A DNA stretch of 64,000 nt, taken from the NCBI RefSeq assembly GCF_000213655.1, contig NC_015554.1:2108001-2172000 (forward strand). Direction: 5' to 3'. The notes under the pieces were generated by a model. It saw only the letters and a program-made list of their open reading frames with translations. It ran no database searches and was not told the DNA's origin. Made by a program: the position numbers and the translations under genes. This DNA comes from Alteromonas naphthalenivorans (lineage in GTDB: Bacteria; Pseudomonadota; Gammaproteobacteria; Enterobacterales; Alteromonadaceae). This document shows, piece after piece, positions 49,214 to 62,801 of the stretch (positions within the stretch are counted from its first letter, which is position 1; every line of letters begins with the position of its first letter).

Positions 49214-49960
49214 ATGATAGCGCTGCCTTATTTAGACATTGATACACCCTTTCCTCCTGTATCTGAAGCACTTGACGATCCAAACGGCCTACTAGCCTTT
49301 GGCGCAGATCTTAGCGCCCAGCGTCTTTTTTCTGCCTATTCTAGCGGAATATTTCCTTGGTTTAGCGATGATGAACCCTTGTTGTGGTGGTCGCCCAATC
49401 CACGTTCTATTATCGAGTTAGATGATTTTGTGTGTTCGAAAAGTTTACGCAAACTGGCTCGACAAAAGCGCTACAAGGTGACGTTAAATCACGCCTTCGA
49501 TTCTGTGATTAATGCCTGTGCCAATATTCCACGTAAGAATCCGAATTCACAAGCGCCCAGTCAAGACACCTGGATAACAGAAGATATGCAAAAAGCTTAC
49601 AGTTATTTGCATCAGCTTGGTTTAGCGCATTCGGTAGAAGTGTGGGACGGTGATGCGCTTGTTGGAGGCTTATACGGCGTAGGTGTAGGGAAAGTGTATT
49701 GCGGTGAGTCTATGTTTCACAAACAAAGCAACACCTCTAAATTGGCTATGCTAGCGTTAGTTGAGCACATGAAGCGTAACGAGATGGCATTCATTGATTG
49801 TCAGCTGCCAACGGATCATCTTGCCTCACTGGGTGCGAAAACAATTTTCCGTAACGAATTTATTGAAAAACTGCAAACTAGCAACCACACTCTAACCGAT
49901 GAAGGCTCTTTAACTACCGACTACATGCATCAGTGGCATCCGCAGGTTATCACACCGTGA
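49214..49960 (+). CDS. aat: Leucyl/phenylalanyl-tRNA-protein transferase
   Basis: A 248-residue enzyme that attaches Leu or Phe to N-terminal Arg/Lys of proteins, tagging them for ClpS-ClpAP. FPPVSEALDDPNGLLAFGADLS, GIFPWFSDDEPLLWWSPNPRS and GGLYGVGVGKVYCGESMF are hallmark segments. Its TGA overlaps the GTG start of ate (GTGA), so the two transferases are coupled. Confidence 0.97.
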   Translation: MIALPYLDIDTPFPPVSEALDDPNGLLAFGADLSAQRLFSAYSSGIFPWFSDDEPLLWWSPNPRSIIELDDFVCSKSLRKLARQKRYKVTLNHAFDSVINACANIPRKNPNSQAPSQDTWITEDMQKAYSYLHQLGLAHSVEVWDGDALVGGLYGVGVGKVYCGESMFHKQSNTSKLAMLALVEHMKRNEMAFIDCQLPTDHLASLGAKTIFRNEFIEKLQTSNHTLTDEGSLTTDYMHQWHPQVITP

Positions 49961-50670
49961 GATTTGGAATTACGCAATCTTTTGATTGTAGCTATTTGCC
50001 CAATCAACAAGAACAATTACTGGTTTATGCCGAATCAGATAACCAGCTTGCGTGGCGTTACGGTCAACTTATTCAAGTAGGGTTTAGACGCAGCGGTGAG
50101 CAAATCTACCGCCCACACTGTCCAGACTGTCATGCCTGTGAATCGGTAAGAATACCGGTGGCTACTTTTTGTCCTTCTAAAAGTCAAAAGCGTATACTCA
50201 ATCGCAACCAACATTTTGTAGTAACCAGCGCCAAGAGCGCCAATCATTTATATTACCCATTGTACGAGAAATATATTTGCGCCCGGCACACCGATGGTAG
50301 TATGTATCCGCCTTCTAGCGAACAGTTTGAAAACTTTATTTTGTGCGAGTGGAAACGCCCCCAATTTATTGAAGCCTACGATGGCGATACGTTGATTGCA
50401 GTAGCAGTGACAGACACCATCGACAATGGCGAAGAGCATCAAGCCTTATCGGCACTTTATACTTTTTACGATCCTGATTATCACTCATCGTCTCTTGGGA
50501 CGTGGATGATCATGATGCAAATCGAGCAGGCAAAGCAACAAGAACGAGATTTTGTCTACTTGGGATATTACGTAGAAGAATGCCAAAAAATGTCTTATAA
50601 GCATAAATTTTTCCCTTATGAGCAATTTTCTGGCAACAAATGGCACCGTTTTGATAAAAAACCTGCTTAA
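49957..50670 (+). CDS. bpt: Aspartate/glutamate leucyltransferase (arginyltransferase family)
   Basis: A 237-residue Ate/Bpt transferase. In bacteria this family usually adds Leu to N-terminal Asp/Glu, feeding the N-degron pathway. Visible: the CPDCHACESVRIP cysteine motif, CARHTDGSMYPPS, FYDPDYHSSSLGTWMIMMQIE, and YLGYYVEECQKMSYKHKFFP. The GTG at 49957 overlaps the aat stop; AGG lies ten bases upstream. Leu rather than Arg as the donor is family knowledge, not visible in the sequence. Confidence 0.95.
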   Translation: MRFGITQSFDCSYLPNQQEQLLVYAESDNQLAWRYGQLIQVGFRRSGEQIYRPHCPDCHACESVRIPVATFCPSKSQKRILNRNQHFVVTSAKSANHLYYPLYEKYICARHTDGSMYPPSSEQFENFILCEWKRPQFIEAYDGDTLIAVAVTDTIDNGEEHQALSALYTFYDPDYHSSSLGTWMIMMQIEQAKQQERDFVYLGYYVEECQKMSYKHKFFPYEQFSGNKWHRFDKKPA

Positions 50671-50745
50671 TCGCTTTACACGCAACGCAAGATTGGTTAA
50701 TGTCTGCGCGGCAAAAAATTTGAATTACTGAGGTAACTGCTTTAC

Positions 50746-50964
50746 ATGGCAAAAGAAGATTGTATTGAAATGGAAGGTACGGTTCAAGACACCCTACCTA
50801 ATACTATGTTCCGTGTTGAACTAGAGAATGGTCACGTAGTGACAGCACATATTTCTGGTAAGATGCGTAAAAACTATATCCGAATTCTTACTGGCGATAA
50901 GGTCACTGTTGAGATGACTCCTTATGACCTAACAAAAGGTCGTATCATTTATCGCGCCAGATAA
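50746..50964 (+). CDS. infA: Translation initiation factor IF-1
   Basis: A 72-residue OB-fold protein beginning [19 protein letters not shown] and ending GRIIYRAR. It blocks the A site during initiation. The length is exactly the bacterial norm. It is followed by a strong terminator. Confidence 0.99.
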   Translation: MAKEDCIEMEGTVQDTLPNTMFRVELENGHVVTAHISGKMRKNYIRILTGDKVTVEMTPYDLTKGRIIYRAR

Positions 50965-50995
50965 TGAGCCATTAAGCGGTCAACGCATTCCAAAA

Positions 50996-51027
50996 AAAAG
51001 CCCAATGTAAATCATTGGGCTTTTTTG
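50996..51027 (+). terminator. Rho-independent terminator after infA
   Basis: AGCCCAATG (50999-51007) pairs perfectly with CATTGGGCT (51013-51021) around a five-base loop, preceded by an A run and followed by TTTTTT. Confidence 0.9.
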
Positions 51028-51039
51028 TATGTGTAGAGT

Positions 51040-51170
51040 TAAGCCCCGCGAAGGCATTTGGCAGTACCCTAACGCTTGGGGTTTAGCATTAAAGTGTTTG
51101 GGTTTGCATTTGGGGTTTGGGTTTAGCGCTTAGTATTTGACACTTAGAATTTGGCACTTTGCATCAACAG
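51040..51170. repeat. Degenerate GGTTTAGC/TTTGGGTTT repeat zone
   Basis: Several near copies of GGGTTTAGCAT and TTTGGGTTT follow one another between the infA terminator and the clpA 3' end, for example GGGGTTTAGCATTAAAG, TTTGGGTTTGCATTTGG and TTTGGGTTTAGCGCTTAG. The unit is too irregular to give a fixed period. It is non-coding. Confidence 0.5.
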
Positions 51171-51195
51171 GCAATCAAACTGCCTAGCCCTTTCA

Positions 51196-51226
51196 CGTTT
51201 ATCGCGTTTATCGCGTTTATCGCGTT
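51196..51226. repeat. 9-bp tandem repeat, about 3.4 copies
   Basis: CGTTTATCG occurs three times head to tail at 51196, 51205 and 51214, then a partial CGTT. It lies beside the degenerate TTTGGG repeat zone, in the non-coding gap between infA and clpA. Confidence 0.85.
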
Positions 51227-51246
51227 AGAGGCTCAAGGTTTTAAAA

Positions 51247-51288
51247 ACAAAAAAAATGCCACACCCTTTCAGGCGCAGCATTTTTTAT
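51247..51288 (-). terminator. Probable terminator after clpA
   Basis: AAAAAATGC and GCATTTTTT are 9-base complementary arms about 15-18 bases apart, with an inner GCC/GGC pairing. On the minus strand a T run follows. It lies 40 bp beyond the clpA stop. Confidence 0.6.
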
Positions 51289-51326
51289 TCAACATTACAC
51301 GTCTAGTGCAACAAGGTCACTAGGTG

Positions 51327-53603
51327 TTAGCTAGACTCTGTTTCTTCTTTAACTGCATCAACGCCCGAATATTCAAACTCCAACTTATCGTCGTTCAAAT
51401 CTACTTTAACGTCGCCGCCTTTCGTTAATTCACCAAACAGCAATTCATTCGCCAGTTCTTTCTTAATCTCTTCTTTGATTAAGCGAGACATAGGACGGGC
51501 ACCCATGGACTTGTCGTAGCCCTTCTCGGCTAAATAAGCACGTGCTGCAGGGGTAACCTCTAAAGATACTCCTTTAACGTCCAGCTGCGCCTGAAGCTCG
51601 ATAATGAACTTATCAACAACCTGCAAGATAACCTCAGCATCTAGGTGATTAAACCAGATGATGCCGTCTAAGCGGTTTCTGAATTCAGGGGTAAACACCT
51701 TGTTGATTTCAGATAGCGCATCGTGGCTATGATCTTGCTGTTTAAAGCCAATAGACTTGCGCACCGTTTCTTGTACACCCGCATTGGTCGTCATTACCAA
51801 TACTACATTTCTAAAGTCTACCTTGCGGCCATTGTTGTCGGTAAGCGTACCGTGATCCATGACCTGCAACAGAATGTTGTAGATATCACTGTGCGCTTTC
51901 TCGATTTCATCTAGCAGTACCACTGAGTATGGGTTTTTAATAACCGCATCGGTTAACAATCCACCTTGCTCAAAACCTACATAACCTGGAGGCGCACCAA
52001 TCAAACGGCTAACCGCATGGCGTTCCATGTACTCAGACATATCGAAACGAACCAACTCAACGCCCATTATTTTAGCAAGTTGCTGCGTGACTTCGGTTTT
52101 ACCCACACCGGTAGGCCCTGCAAACAAGAAACTACCAATTGGTTTTTCTTCCGCACCCAACCCTGAACGCGATAGCAAAATAGCGTCGTTAAGCGTCTCT
52201 ATGGCTTTGTCTTGGCCAAACACCATCATTTTAAGGTTGCGGCCAAGGTTCTTAAGTACTTCTTTGTCAGACGCGGAGACGGACTTTTCAGGGATTCGAG
52301 CCATCTTCGCAATAATCTGCTCAATATCCCCTACCCCAATCGTTTTCTTACGCTTCGATTGCGGCAACAAGCGCTGGCTTGCACCGGCTTCATCCATCAC
52401 ATCAATAGCCTTATCAGGCAAGTGACGTTCGTTTATGTACTTAGCCGAAAGCTCAGCTGCAGCCTGAATAGCTTTTTGTGTATAGCGTACGTTGTGATGA
52501 TCTTCATATCGGCTTTTAAGGCCAAGTAGAATTTTGGTAGTGTCGCTTACGCTTGGCTCAGTCACATCCACTTTTTGGAAACGACGGGCCAAGGCTCTGT
52601 CTTTTTCAAAAATACCTTGGTATTCCTGATAAGTTGTTGAGCCAATACAACGAAGTTCACCGCTTGAAAGCTTAGGCTTCAGCAAGTTAGATGCATCCAT
52701 AACACCGCCAGATGCCGCACCAGCACCAATGATGGTATGAATTTCATCAATAAACAAAATGGCGTCTTCGTCTTTCGATAATTCTTTCAATATCGCTTTT
52801 AAGCGTTTCTCGAAATCACCACGATATTTAGTGCCGGCTAGTAGGCCACCTAAGTCTAGCGAGTAAACGGTACTGTTGCTGATAACTTCAGGCACGTCTT
52901 CGTTTACAATTCGATAGGCTAACCCTTCAGCAATAGCGGTTTTACCTACGCCAGCTTCACCCACAAGCAGCGGGTTATTTTTTCTACGGCGACACAAAAT
53001 CTGAATCGTGCGCTCGACTTCTTTATCGCGCCCAATCAATGGGTCTACCTTGCCTTCTTTGGCGTGGCGATTTAAATCTGTCGCGTATTTACTTAGTGCC
53101 GACCCGCTTTCTTCACCGCCTTCACCCTCTTCACCCGTTTCTGGGTTAAGTGGCGCATCATCTTCGGCTTTACTCACACCGTGACTAATGAAGTTAACAA
53201 TATCTAAGCGGGTTACATCAGACTTTTTGAGAATGAAAACGGCTTGAGACTCTTGCTCACTGAAAATAGCCACAAGTACGTTGGCACCAGTGACTTCTTC
53301 TTTACCAGATGATTGCACATGGAAAACTGCGCGTTGGAGCACGCGCTGAAAACCTAAGGTAGGCTGCGTTTCTCGTTCGTTCATTTGCTCGTCAAGAATC
53401 AACGGGGTAGTGTCTTTAACGAAAGAAATCAGCTCACTTTTAATTGCTTCAATATCCGCACCGCAGGCATGCAGTGCTTCACGGGCTGCCGAGTTATCAA
53501 GTAGCGCCAGCAATAAATGCTCGACCGTCATAAACTCATGGCGATGTTCTCTGGCAAATACAAACGCATCATTCAACGTTTGTTCTAATTCTTTATTTAA
53601 CAT
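51327..53603 (-). CDS. clpA: ATP-dependent Clp protease ATPase subunit ClpA
   Basis: A 758-residue AAA+ unfoldase for ClpP. The N-terminal domain (MLNKELEQTLNDAFVFAREHRHEFMTVEHLLLALL) binds ClpS. Two ATPase domains have Walker A GEAGVGKTAIAEG near 215 and GPTGVGKTEVTQQ near 495. A Glu/Gly-rich linker lies near 160. Length is that of E. coli ClpA. It is downstream of clpS by 24 bp. Confidence 0.98.
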   Translation of the reverse strand: MLNKELEQTLNDAFVFAREHRHEFMTVEHLLLALLDNSAAREALHACGADIEAIKSELISFVKDTTPLILDEQMNERETQPTLGFQRVLQRAVFHVQSSGKEEVTGANVLVAIFSEQESQAVFILKKSDVTRLDIVNFISHGVSKAEDDAPLNPETGEEGEGGEESGSALSKYATDLNRHAKEGKVDPLIGRDKEVERTIQILCRRRKNNPLLVGEAGVGKTAIAEGLAYRIVNEDVPEVISNSTVYSLDLGGLLAGTKYRGDFEKRLKAILKELSKDEDAILFIDEIHTIIGAGAASGGVMDASNLLKPKLSSGELRCIGSTTYQEYQGIFEKDRALARRFQKVDVTEPSVSDTTKILLGLKSRYEDHHNVRYTQKAIQAAAELSAKYINERHLPDKAIDVMDEAGASQRLLPQSKRKKTIGVGDIEQIIAKMARIPEKSVSASDKEVLKNLGRNLKMMVFGQDKAIETLNDAILLSRSGLGAEEKPIGSFLFAGPTGVGKTEVTQQLAKIMGVELVRFDMSEYMERHAVSRLIGAPPGYVGFEQGGLLTDAVIKNPYSVVLLDEIEKAHSDIYNILLQVMDHGTLTDNNGRKVDFRNVVLVMTTNAGVQETVRKSIGFKQQDHSHDALSEINKVFTPEFRNRLDGIIWFNHLDAEVILQVVDKFIIELQAQLDVKGVSLEVTPAARAYLAEKGYDKSMGARPMSRLIKEEIKKELANELLFGELTKGGDVKVDLNDDKLEFEYSGVDAVKEETESS

Positions 53604-53627
53604 TTCGCTCGCCCTCTACAAATTGAC

Positions 53628-53948
53628 TTACGCCTGTTCCATAGTACACATAAGCGGATGATTGTGCTTACGCGCATACTGATTAACCTGCATCACCTTG
53701 GTTTCTGCTATCTCAGCAGTAAAAATGCCACAAACCGCCTTACCTTGGTAGTGTACTGTTAGCATAATTTGATGCGCTTTCTCAGCATCCATATTGAAAA
53801 ATTGCATGAGCACTTCAATTACAAAATCCATTGGCGTGTAATCGTCGTTGTTCAACAACACTTTATACATTGGCGGCGGCTGCGTTTTTTGGCGCTGCGC
53901 GTCTTTGAGTTTTTCCCTTTCGATGCTAATGGCGTTGTCTCTACTCAT
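53628..53948 (-). CDS. clpS: ClpS adaptor
   Basis: A 106-residue N-recognin adaptor that delivers N-degron proteins to Clp[23 protein letters not shown] contains the substrate-binding NDDYTPM pocket, and [27 protein letters not shown] carries the other pocket residues. It precedes clpA and is divergent from the cspD-like gene. Confidence 0.98.
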   Translation of the reverse strand: MSRDNAISIEREKLKDAQRQKTQPPPMYKVLLNNDDYTPMDFVIEVLMQFFNMDAEKAHQIMLTVHYQGKAVCGIFTAEIAETKVMQVNQYARKHNHPLMCTMEQA

Positions 53949-54146
53949 AATTAATAATAGTGCTTTGTTGGCAGATGTCTCACTAACTTTAGGATAAAAT
54001 TAATTCACATTTGCACTTGACATAATATGGTTAAAAAATCTACATTTTAGAGGTGACGTTGTTGTTTTCAAAACACGTCACGCTGCCTTCAATTATATTG
54101 TGGGGGCATAATCGTGTTAGTTCAAGGATTAAGAGGAAGTCGAAGT

Positions 54147-54365
54147 ATGGCGATTGGCAAAGTTAAATGGTTTAACAACGCGAAAGGATTTGGTTTTATT
54201 GTACCTGAAGATGGTGGTGAAGATATTTTCGCACACTACTCAACTATCCAAATGGAAGGATATCGCTCACTTAAAGCTGGTCAAGAAGTCACGTATGACG
54301 TGCAACAGGGCCCTAAAGGCCTACACGCCGAAAACATAGGCTTTAAAGAAGAACCAGAGCGTTAA
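54147..54365 (+). CDS. cspD: Cold-shock domain protein CspD
   Basis: A 72-residue cold-shock protein: GKVKWFNNAKGFGFIVPEDGGEDIFAHYSTIQ includes both RNA-binding motifs (KGFGFI, DIFAHY). Length and the position divergent from clpS point to CspD, an inhibitor of replication in stationary phase in E. coli. The start at 54147 has GAGGAAG upstream, preferred to a GTG at 54114. Confidence 0.94.
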   Translation: MAIGKVKWFNNAKGFGFIVPEDGGEDIFAHYSTIQMEGYRSLKAGQEVTYDVQQGPKGLHAENIGFKEEPER

Positions 54366-54390
54366 GTAACACCGAACATATTCTACAGAA

Positions 54391-54430
54391 GCCTGTTGTT
54401 GCCTACTTAGGCAGCAGTGGGTTTTTTCTT
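54391..54430 (+). terminator. Rho-independent terminator after cspD
   Basis: A stem of about 13 bp, including several G-T pairs (CCTGTTGTTGCCT with AGGCAGCAGTGGG), has a four-base loop and is followed by TTTTTTCTT. The rest of the gap to 54694 is very AT-rich and holds nothing I can name. Confidence 0.75.
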
Positions 54431-54694
54431 AGGGAGTCGACAATCGTTCACTCTCATAGATGAGTCTGCTCTACTCTTTTTATTAAATTTTCTTTATTTC
54501 CTCGCAACGCTTCTTTTAATTATTACTTATTTTTAAATATTCTGAGTTTAATTCAGATAAATTGCCTTTCTGCTCACTCACATTGTTAGATTAAATTGCA
54601 CTAACCAGCAAAAAACCAAAATTAATTAGCATAAAGATAAGTAAATTTTTTAAAAATTTACTCCGATAGGATTGTTTTAAATGTTAATAAATAT

Positions 54695-54738
54695 AAAAAA
54701 AGCGCCCCTGACTATTTGGTCAGGAGCGCTTTTAAAAC
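54695..54738 (-). terminator. Rho-independent terminator after icd
   Basis: AGCGC-CCTGAC (54701-54712) pairs with GTCAGG-GCGCT (54719-54730) with one internal mismatch and a six-base loop. On the minus strand it is followed by TTTTTTTATATTT. Confidence 0.85.
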
Positions 54739-54773
54739 AGGTGACTAAAAAATCAGTAACCTATTTAGTTTTA

Positions 54774-57029
<2,256 letters not shown>

Positions 57030-57103
57030 TTAGTCCATTAGTCGCACTAACACAAAGCATGTGGAAAGCCTTCGGTCACTACGATACGTAATTGATGTTT
57101 TAT

Positions 57104-57128
57104 GTTCTGTTGCACTTAACAACAGAAC
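57104..57128. repeat. Perfect 9-bp inverted repeat upstream of icd
   Basis: GTTCTGTTG (57104-57112) and CAACAGAAC (57120-57128) with a seven-base spacer. It could be a regulator-binding site or an mRNA hairpin. No T tract follows on either strand. Confidence 0.55.
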
Positions 57129-57416
57129 CACTTGTTGTTTTCGTCCTCATGCTGAGATTAACGCAACCTTCATGCACTCAACACGAATGGGCAGTCTGTT
57201 ATTTTTATAACTGCGAACATTAGTATAAGGTCGAAACTTTTAGTTACAAGTCATACCATTGTCTTAACCGACGACTTGCCTGAATTTCACCGAATTTCCC
57301 ACATGTTTTTATGCCCTTTTTGGTTTTAGCCGTGTCTTATTTGGGCAGTTTTTCGCGCATTGTGATAGGCTTTTGCAATAGAAAGTATCCCTCGAATAAG
57401 AGTAATTATTCACACC

Positions 57417-57959
57417 ATGGCAAACGAAAGCAAAATCGTATTATTCAACAAACCATTTCAAGTACTGTCTCAATTTACCGATGCGGACGGCCGAGAAACC
57501 CTCAAAGACTATATTGATATACCTGGGGTATATGCTGCCGGTCGATTAGACAGAGATTCCGAAGGGTTATTGGTGCTGACTAACGACGGAAAACTACAAC
57601 ATAAACTGGCGCACCCCGAAGCCAAGACCAGCAAAACTTATTGGGTACAAGTTGAAGGTATTCCTAACGAGGCCGCGCTAGACGCCTTACGGAACGGCGT
57701 TGAGCTTAAAGACGGTATGACCAAACCCGCAAAAGTTGTGGCTATAGACCCACCTGAACTATGGGACAGGATCCCGCCAGTTCGTTTTCGTCAAGCTATT
57801 CCTACTAGCTGGTTGTCTATCACAATCAGTGAAGGCAGGAACCGCCAAGTTAGACGCATGACCGCCCACATTGGCTTTCCTACATTACGTTTGGTGCGCT
57901 ATCGCGTGGGCAACTGGACCATTGATGGCATCGATAATGGCAAATACGTGTGTTTCTAA
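57417..57959 (+). CDS. rluE: 23S rRNA pseudouridine synthase RluE
   Basis: A 180-residue RsuA/RluB-E family pseudouridine synthase. The catalytic motif is [19 protein letters not shown] with the catalytic Asp near residue 42; [19 protein letters not shown] and [19 protein letters not shown] follow. No S4 domain, as in RluE, which modifies U2457 in E. coli. It is divergent from icd. Confidence 0.95.
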   Translation: MANESKIVLFNKPFQVLSQFTDADGRETLKDYIDIPGVYAAGRLDRDSEGLLVLTNDGKLQHKLAHPEAKTSKTYWVQVEGIPNEAALDALRNGVELKDGMTKPAKVVAIDPPELWDRIPPVRFRQAIPTSWLSITISEGRNRQVRRMTAHIGFPTLRLVRYRVGNWTIDGIDNGKYVCF

Positions 57960-58248
57960 CATCAGCGTTATAGTAATGCCGATTTCTTCAAATACTCAAT
58001 AGTGTGTTTCTTTTTTTAATACGTCACTGTAATGATGAAACCTAACTGTGATTACGTTCATTATTAGTTATAGCTTTTTGATTTATTGAATATTGAAATT
58101 CGGCGCTTGAAATACGCATTTAAACGACCAATTTACGCATCCCGACAATAAAATTTGTCGAGAAAGCAAAACGATTGAACACAATCGCTTTATTATGTGA
58201 ATTGGTGTGCTTTATCTGGTAAAATCCGCCACCCTGAAATCAACCTAA
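57960..58248. other. 289-bp intergenic region upstream of mnmA
   Basis: Many relatives carry nudJ here; I see no coding frame or remnant. A short inverted repeat around CGACAA...TTGTCG lies near 58142. Probably the mnmA-hflD-purB promoter region. Confidence 0.35.
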
Positions 58249-59375
58249 ATGAGTGTTATCTACGTTGTGACTGATATTGAATCAAACGCGAGCAAAAAAG
58301 TGATCGTCGGAATGTCCGGCGGCGTCGACTCTTCCGTTTCTGCCTACTTGCTATTACAGCAAGGCTATCAGGTAGAAGGCTTGTTCATGAAGAACTGGGA
58401 AGAAGATGATAATGATGAATATTGCTTAGCCGCCGAAGATTTAAAAGATGCACAAGCCGTCGCTGACAAATTAGGCATTGAGCTTCACACCATCAATTTT
58501 GCCGCTGAATACTGGGATAACGTATTTGAGTATTTCCTAGAAGAATACAAAGCAGGCAGAACGCCTAACCCCGATATAATGTGCAACAAGGAAATTAAGT
58601 TTAAAGCGTTCCTTGAATTTGCCGCCGAAGACTTAGGTGCAGACTATATTGCAACCGGTCATTACGTGCGCCGCCGCCATCAAGATGGCAAGTGGCAGCT
58701 ATTGCGCGGGTTGGATGAAAATAAAGATCAAAGCTACTTCCTCTATACCCTAGGTGAAGAACACGTAGCGAAAACCTTGTTCCCTGTAGGCGATATTGAA
58801 AAGCCTCTGGTACGTAAAATTGCTGAAGAACAAGGGCTAATCACCCACGACAAAAAAGATTCCACCGGCATATGTTTTATTGGTGAGCGTAAATTCAAAG
58901 ACTTTTTAGGCCGCTACTTACCTGCCCAACCCGGCATTATTGAAACCGCGGAAGGGGAAGAAATTGGTAAACATGAAGGCTTGATGTATCACACCCTAGG
59001 ACAACGCAAAGGGCTGCACATTGGTGGCCATGCTAAATACGGTGAAGAGCCTTGGTATGTGGTAGATAAAGACGTAGCACGCAACGTATTAATTGTAGGC
59101 CAAGGTGCCGACCACCCTCGCCTATACTCTAAAGGCTTGGTGGCAAAACAACTGCATTGGGTAGACCGTACTACTATTACAGAACCTATGCGAGCAGTGG
59201 TAAAAACTCGTTATCGTCAAACTGATATCCCCTGCGCAATCGCGCCAATCAATGATGATATGATTGAAGTTATTTTTGATGAGCCGCAAAAAGCGGTTAC
59301 ACCTGGTCAATCTGCCGTTTTCTACCTAGATGAAGTGTGTTTAGGCGGCGGAATTATTGAGAGCTATATCCGTTA

Positions 59376-59376
<1 letters not shown>
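58249..59376 (+). CDS. mnmA: tRNA-specific 2-thiouridylase
   Basis: A 375-residue enzyme that thiolates U34 of Lys, Glu and Gln tRNAs using ATP and a TusE-borne persulfide. PP-loop [12 protein letters not shown] near residue 22; catalytic Cys in [12 protein letters not shown] near 110 and in [10 protein letters not shown] near 206. The first codon has no clear ribosome site; GTG at 58267 is an alternative. hflD starts on the base that ends mnmA. Confidence 0.96.
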
Positions 59377-61384
<2,008 letters not shown>

Positions 61385-61408
61385 AGGCATCGCCTTTTCC
61401 ATACACTT

Positions 61409-61437
61409 AAAAACGCGGCCAGTCCGCGTTTTTTTAT
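61409..61437 (+). terminator. Rho-independent terminator after purB
   Basis: AAAACGCGG pairs with CCGCGTTTT around a short loop and ends in TTTTTTT. Confidence 0.88.
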
Positions 61438-61452
61438 GGTTGGGATTTAGGC

Positions 61453-62742
61453 ATGCTTACACACAAAACATTTCATTCAAAAGCGGCAATAATTCACGCA
61501 ACTGCACGCTTTTTTGCCCTGTGCTTGTTGTTACAAACACCGCTATTGATGGCGTATGCTCACTACAGCGCACACCATATTGCACTGTGGTGGAATCTGA
61601 CCTTTCATATTCTTTGTGCATTTACCACGCTATATTTGTGCAACAAAGGCCTGCCAACGCGGGCCCGTACACTGCTGTTAACCAGCTATTACAGCTATAT
61701 TGTGCTAGCGACATTCCTATGGCGTGGCGACATGTACATTCAGCACTTTTTATTGATTGGCTGCTTATGCTGTGTGGGGGTATTTAGCCAGCATGAGCAA
61801 CGTCCACGACTTTACTGGGGGTTGCTTTTCGCCCTAACATTCTGTGCTATTGATGGCCTATTTAGCTACTCACTTCACGGTTGGCAAGGCGCTATTCGTC
61901 GTAGCAATAGTATTACCCTAACTCTAGCCAGCGTGGGACTTATACTGACCTTGCATGCTCATAGCCGGCGCCACCTTCATCACCTTGCTGTGAACTACCG
62001 TCATACACGGCAATTGTTGATAAAAGCAACCCCTGCCGCCAAGCTTACAAGCGCTTTTACTCCCCCTTTGAGCCATGTTCCGAATACTCCTTTAAGTAGG
62101 TTTTCAAGTAGTGCATCAACAGGCTTTTCGACCGGGCTAATGCGGCAAAGCTTCTCCTCGGCCTGTGTGTTATTTGCAGATATAAAAGGTTATCAAACAC
62201 TGGCCCCCTTGTTTGGAGAACAAAAAGTGATAGAGGCATTGGATGCCTTTTACAGCCAAATTGATGTGTTAGCCGCTGCCCATAAAATGTACCCAGTAAA
62301 AACGAATGGCGATGAATACATGGCGGTTAGCGAACTGTGTATGTTTCCTCCTTTAAGTGCTTCAAATGGCAAACAAAAAGGCGAACAAAAAAGTGCACAT
62401 CATATAAATAACGGCGTGTTGTTTGCGCTTGCTGTTACCGCCACCTTTAAAATCTTTGCGTTAAAAGAAGGTTGGCCTTGCCAAATTCGTATCGGCGTTG
62501 CAGCAGGCCCTGTTACTGCTGGCATGCCTAGAAGACAGCACGGCATTTTCGATGTGTGGGGCAACACGGTTAATTTGGCGTCTATGCTAGAACAACATTG
62601 CAAAGGGAATGCTGTTACCGTTTGCGATAGTACATTTTCTCATTTAACCGCTGAAACCCAAGCTAAATTCTGCCCCATTTTAATTGATAGCAAAATTGGT
62701 GAATTGGCCGCCTTCGAACACCGGCTTACTAATACACACTAA
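61453..62742 (+). CDS. Membrane class III nucleotidyl cyclase-like protein
   Basis: A 429-residue protein. About six membrane helices fill residues 12-190, followed by a Ser/Pro-rich linker and a class III cyclase domain at about 230-425. The first metal Asp lies in LFADIKGYQ near 242 and the second in KTNGDEYM near 286, where the preceding Lys suggests adenine specificity. FDVWGNTVNLAS carries Asp367 and Asn374. However, the Arg expected right after, in the usual VNxASR pattern, is Met378, so the transition-state Arg is missing. Activity may be low or absent. It lies between purB and roxA, where enteric bacteria have phoPQ. The start has only a weak ribosome site. Confidence 0.86.
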   Translation: MLTHKTFHSKAAIIHATARFFALCLLLQTPLLMAYAHYSAHHIALWWNLTFHILCAFTTLYLCNKGLPTRARTLLLTSYYSYIVLATFLWRGDMYIQHFLLIGCLCCVGVFSQHEQRPRLYWGLLFALTFCAIDGLFSYSLHGWQGAIRRSNSITLTLASVGLILTLHAHSRRHLHHLAVNYRHTRQLLIKATPAAKLTSAFTPPLSHVPNTPLSRFSSSASTGFSTGLMRQSFSSACVLFADIKGYQTLAPLFGEQKVIEALDAFYSQIDVLAAAHKMYPVKTNGDEYMAVSELCMFPPLSASNGKQKGEQKSAHHINNGVLFALAVTATFKIFALKEGWPCQIRIGVAAGPVTAGMPRRQHGIFDVWGNTVNLASMLEQHCKGNAVTVCDSTFSHLTAETQAKFCPILIDSKIGELAAFEHRLTNTH

Positions 62743-62801
62743 GCTAGTAACCCTTTATAGAATAAACGATAATACCCCCATAGATGCGTGGAGATTACTT
62801 A

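Noticed and set aside
54366..54694. Small gene in the AT-rich gap after cspD
   Set aside because: Only very short frames without ribosome sites; the gap contains the cspD terminator and otherwise nothing recognisable.
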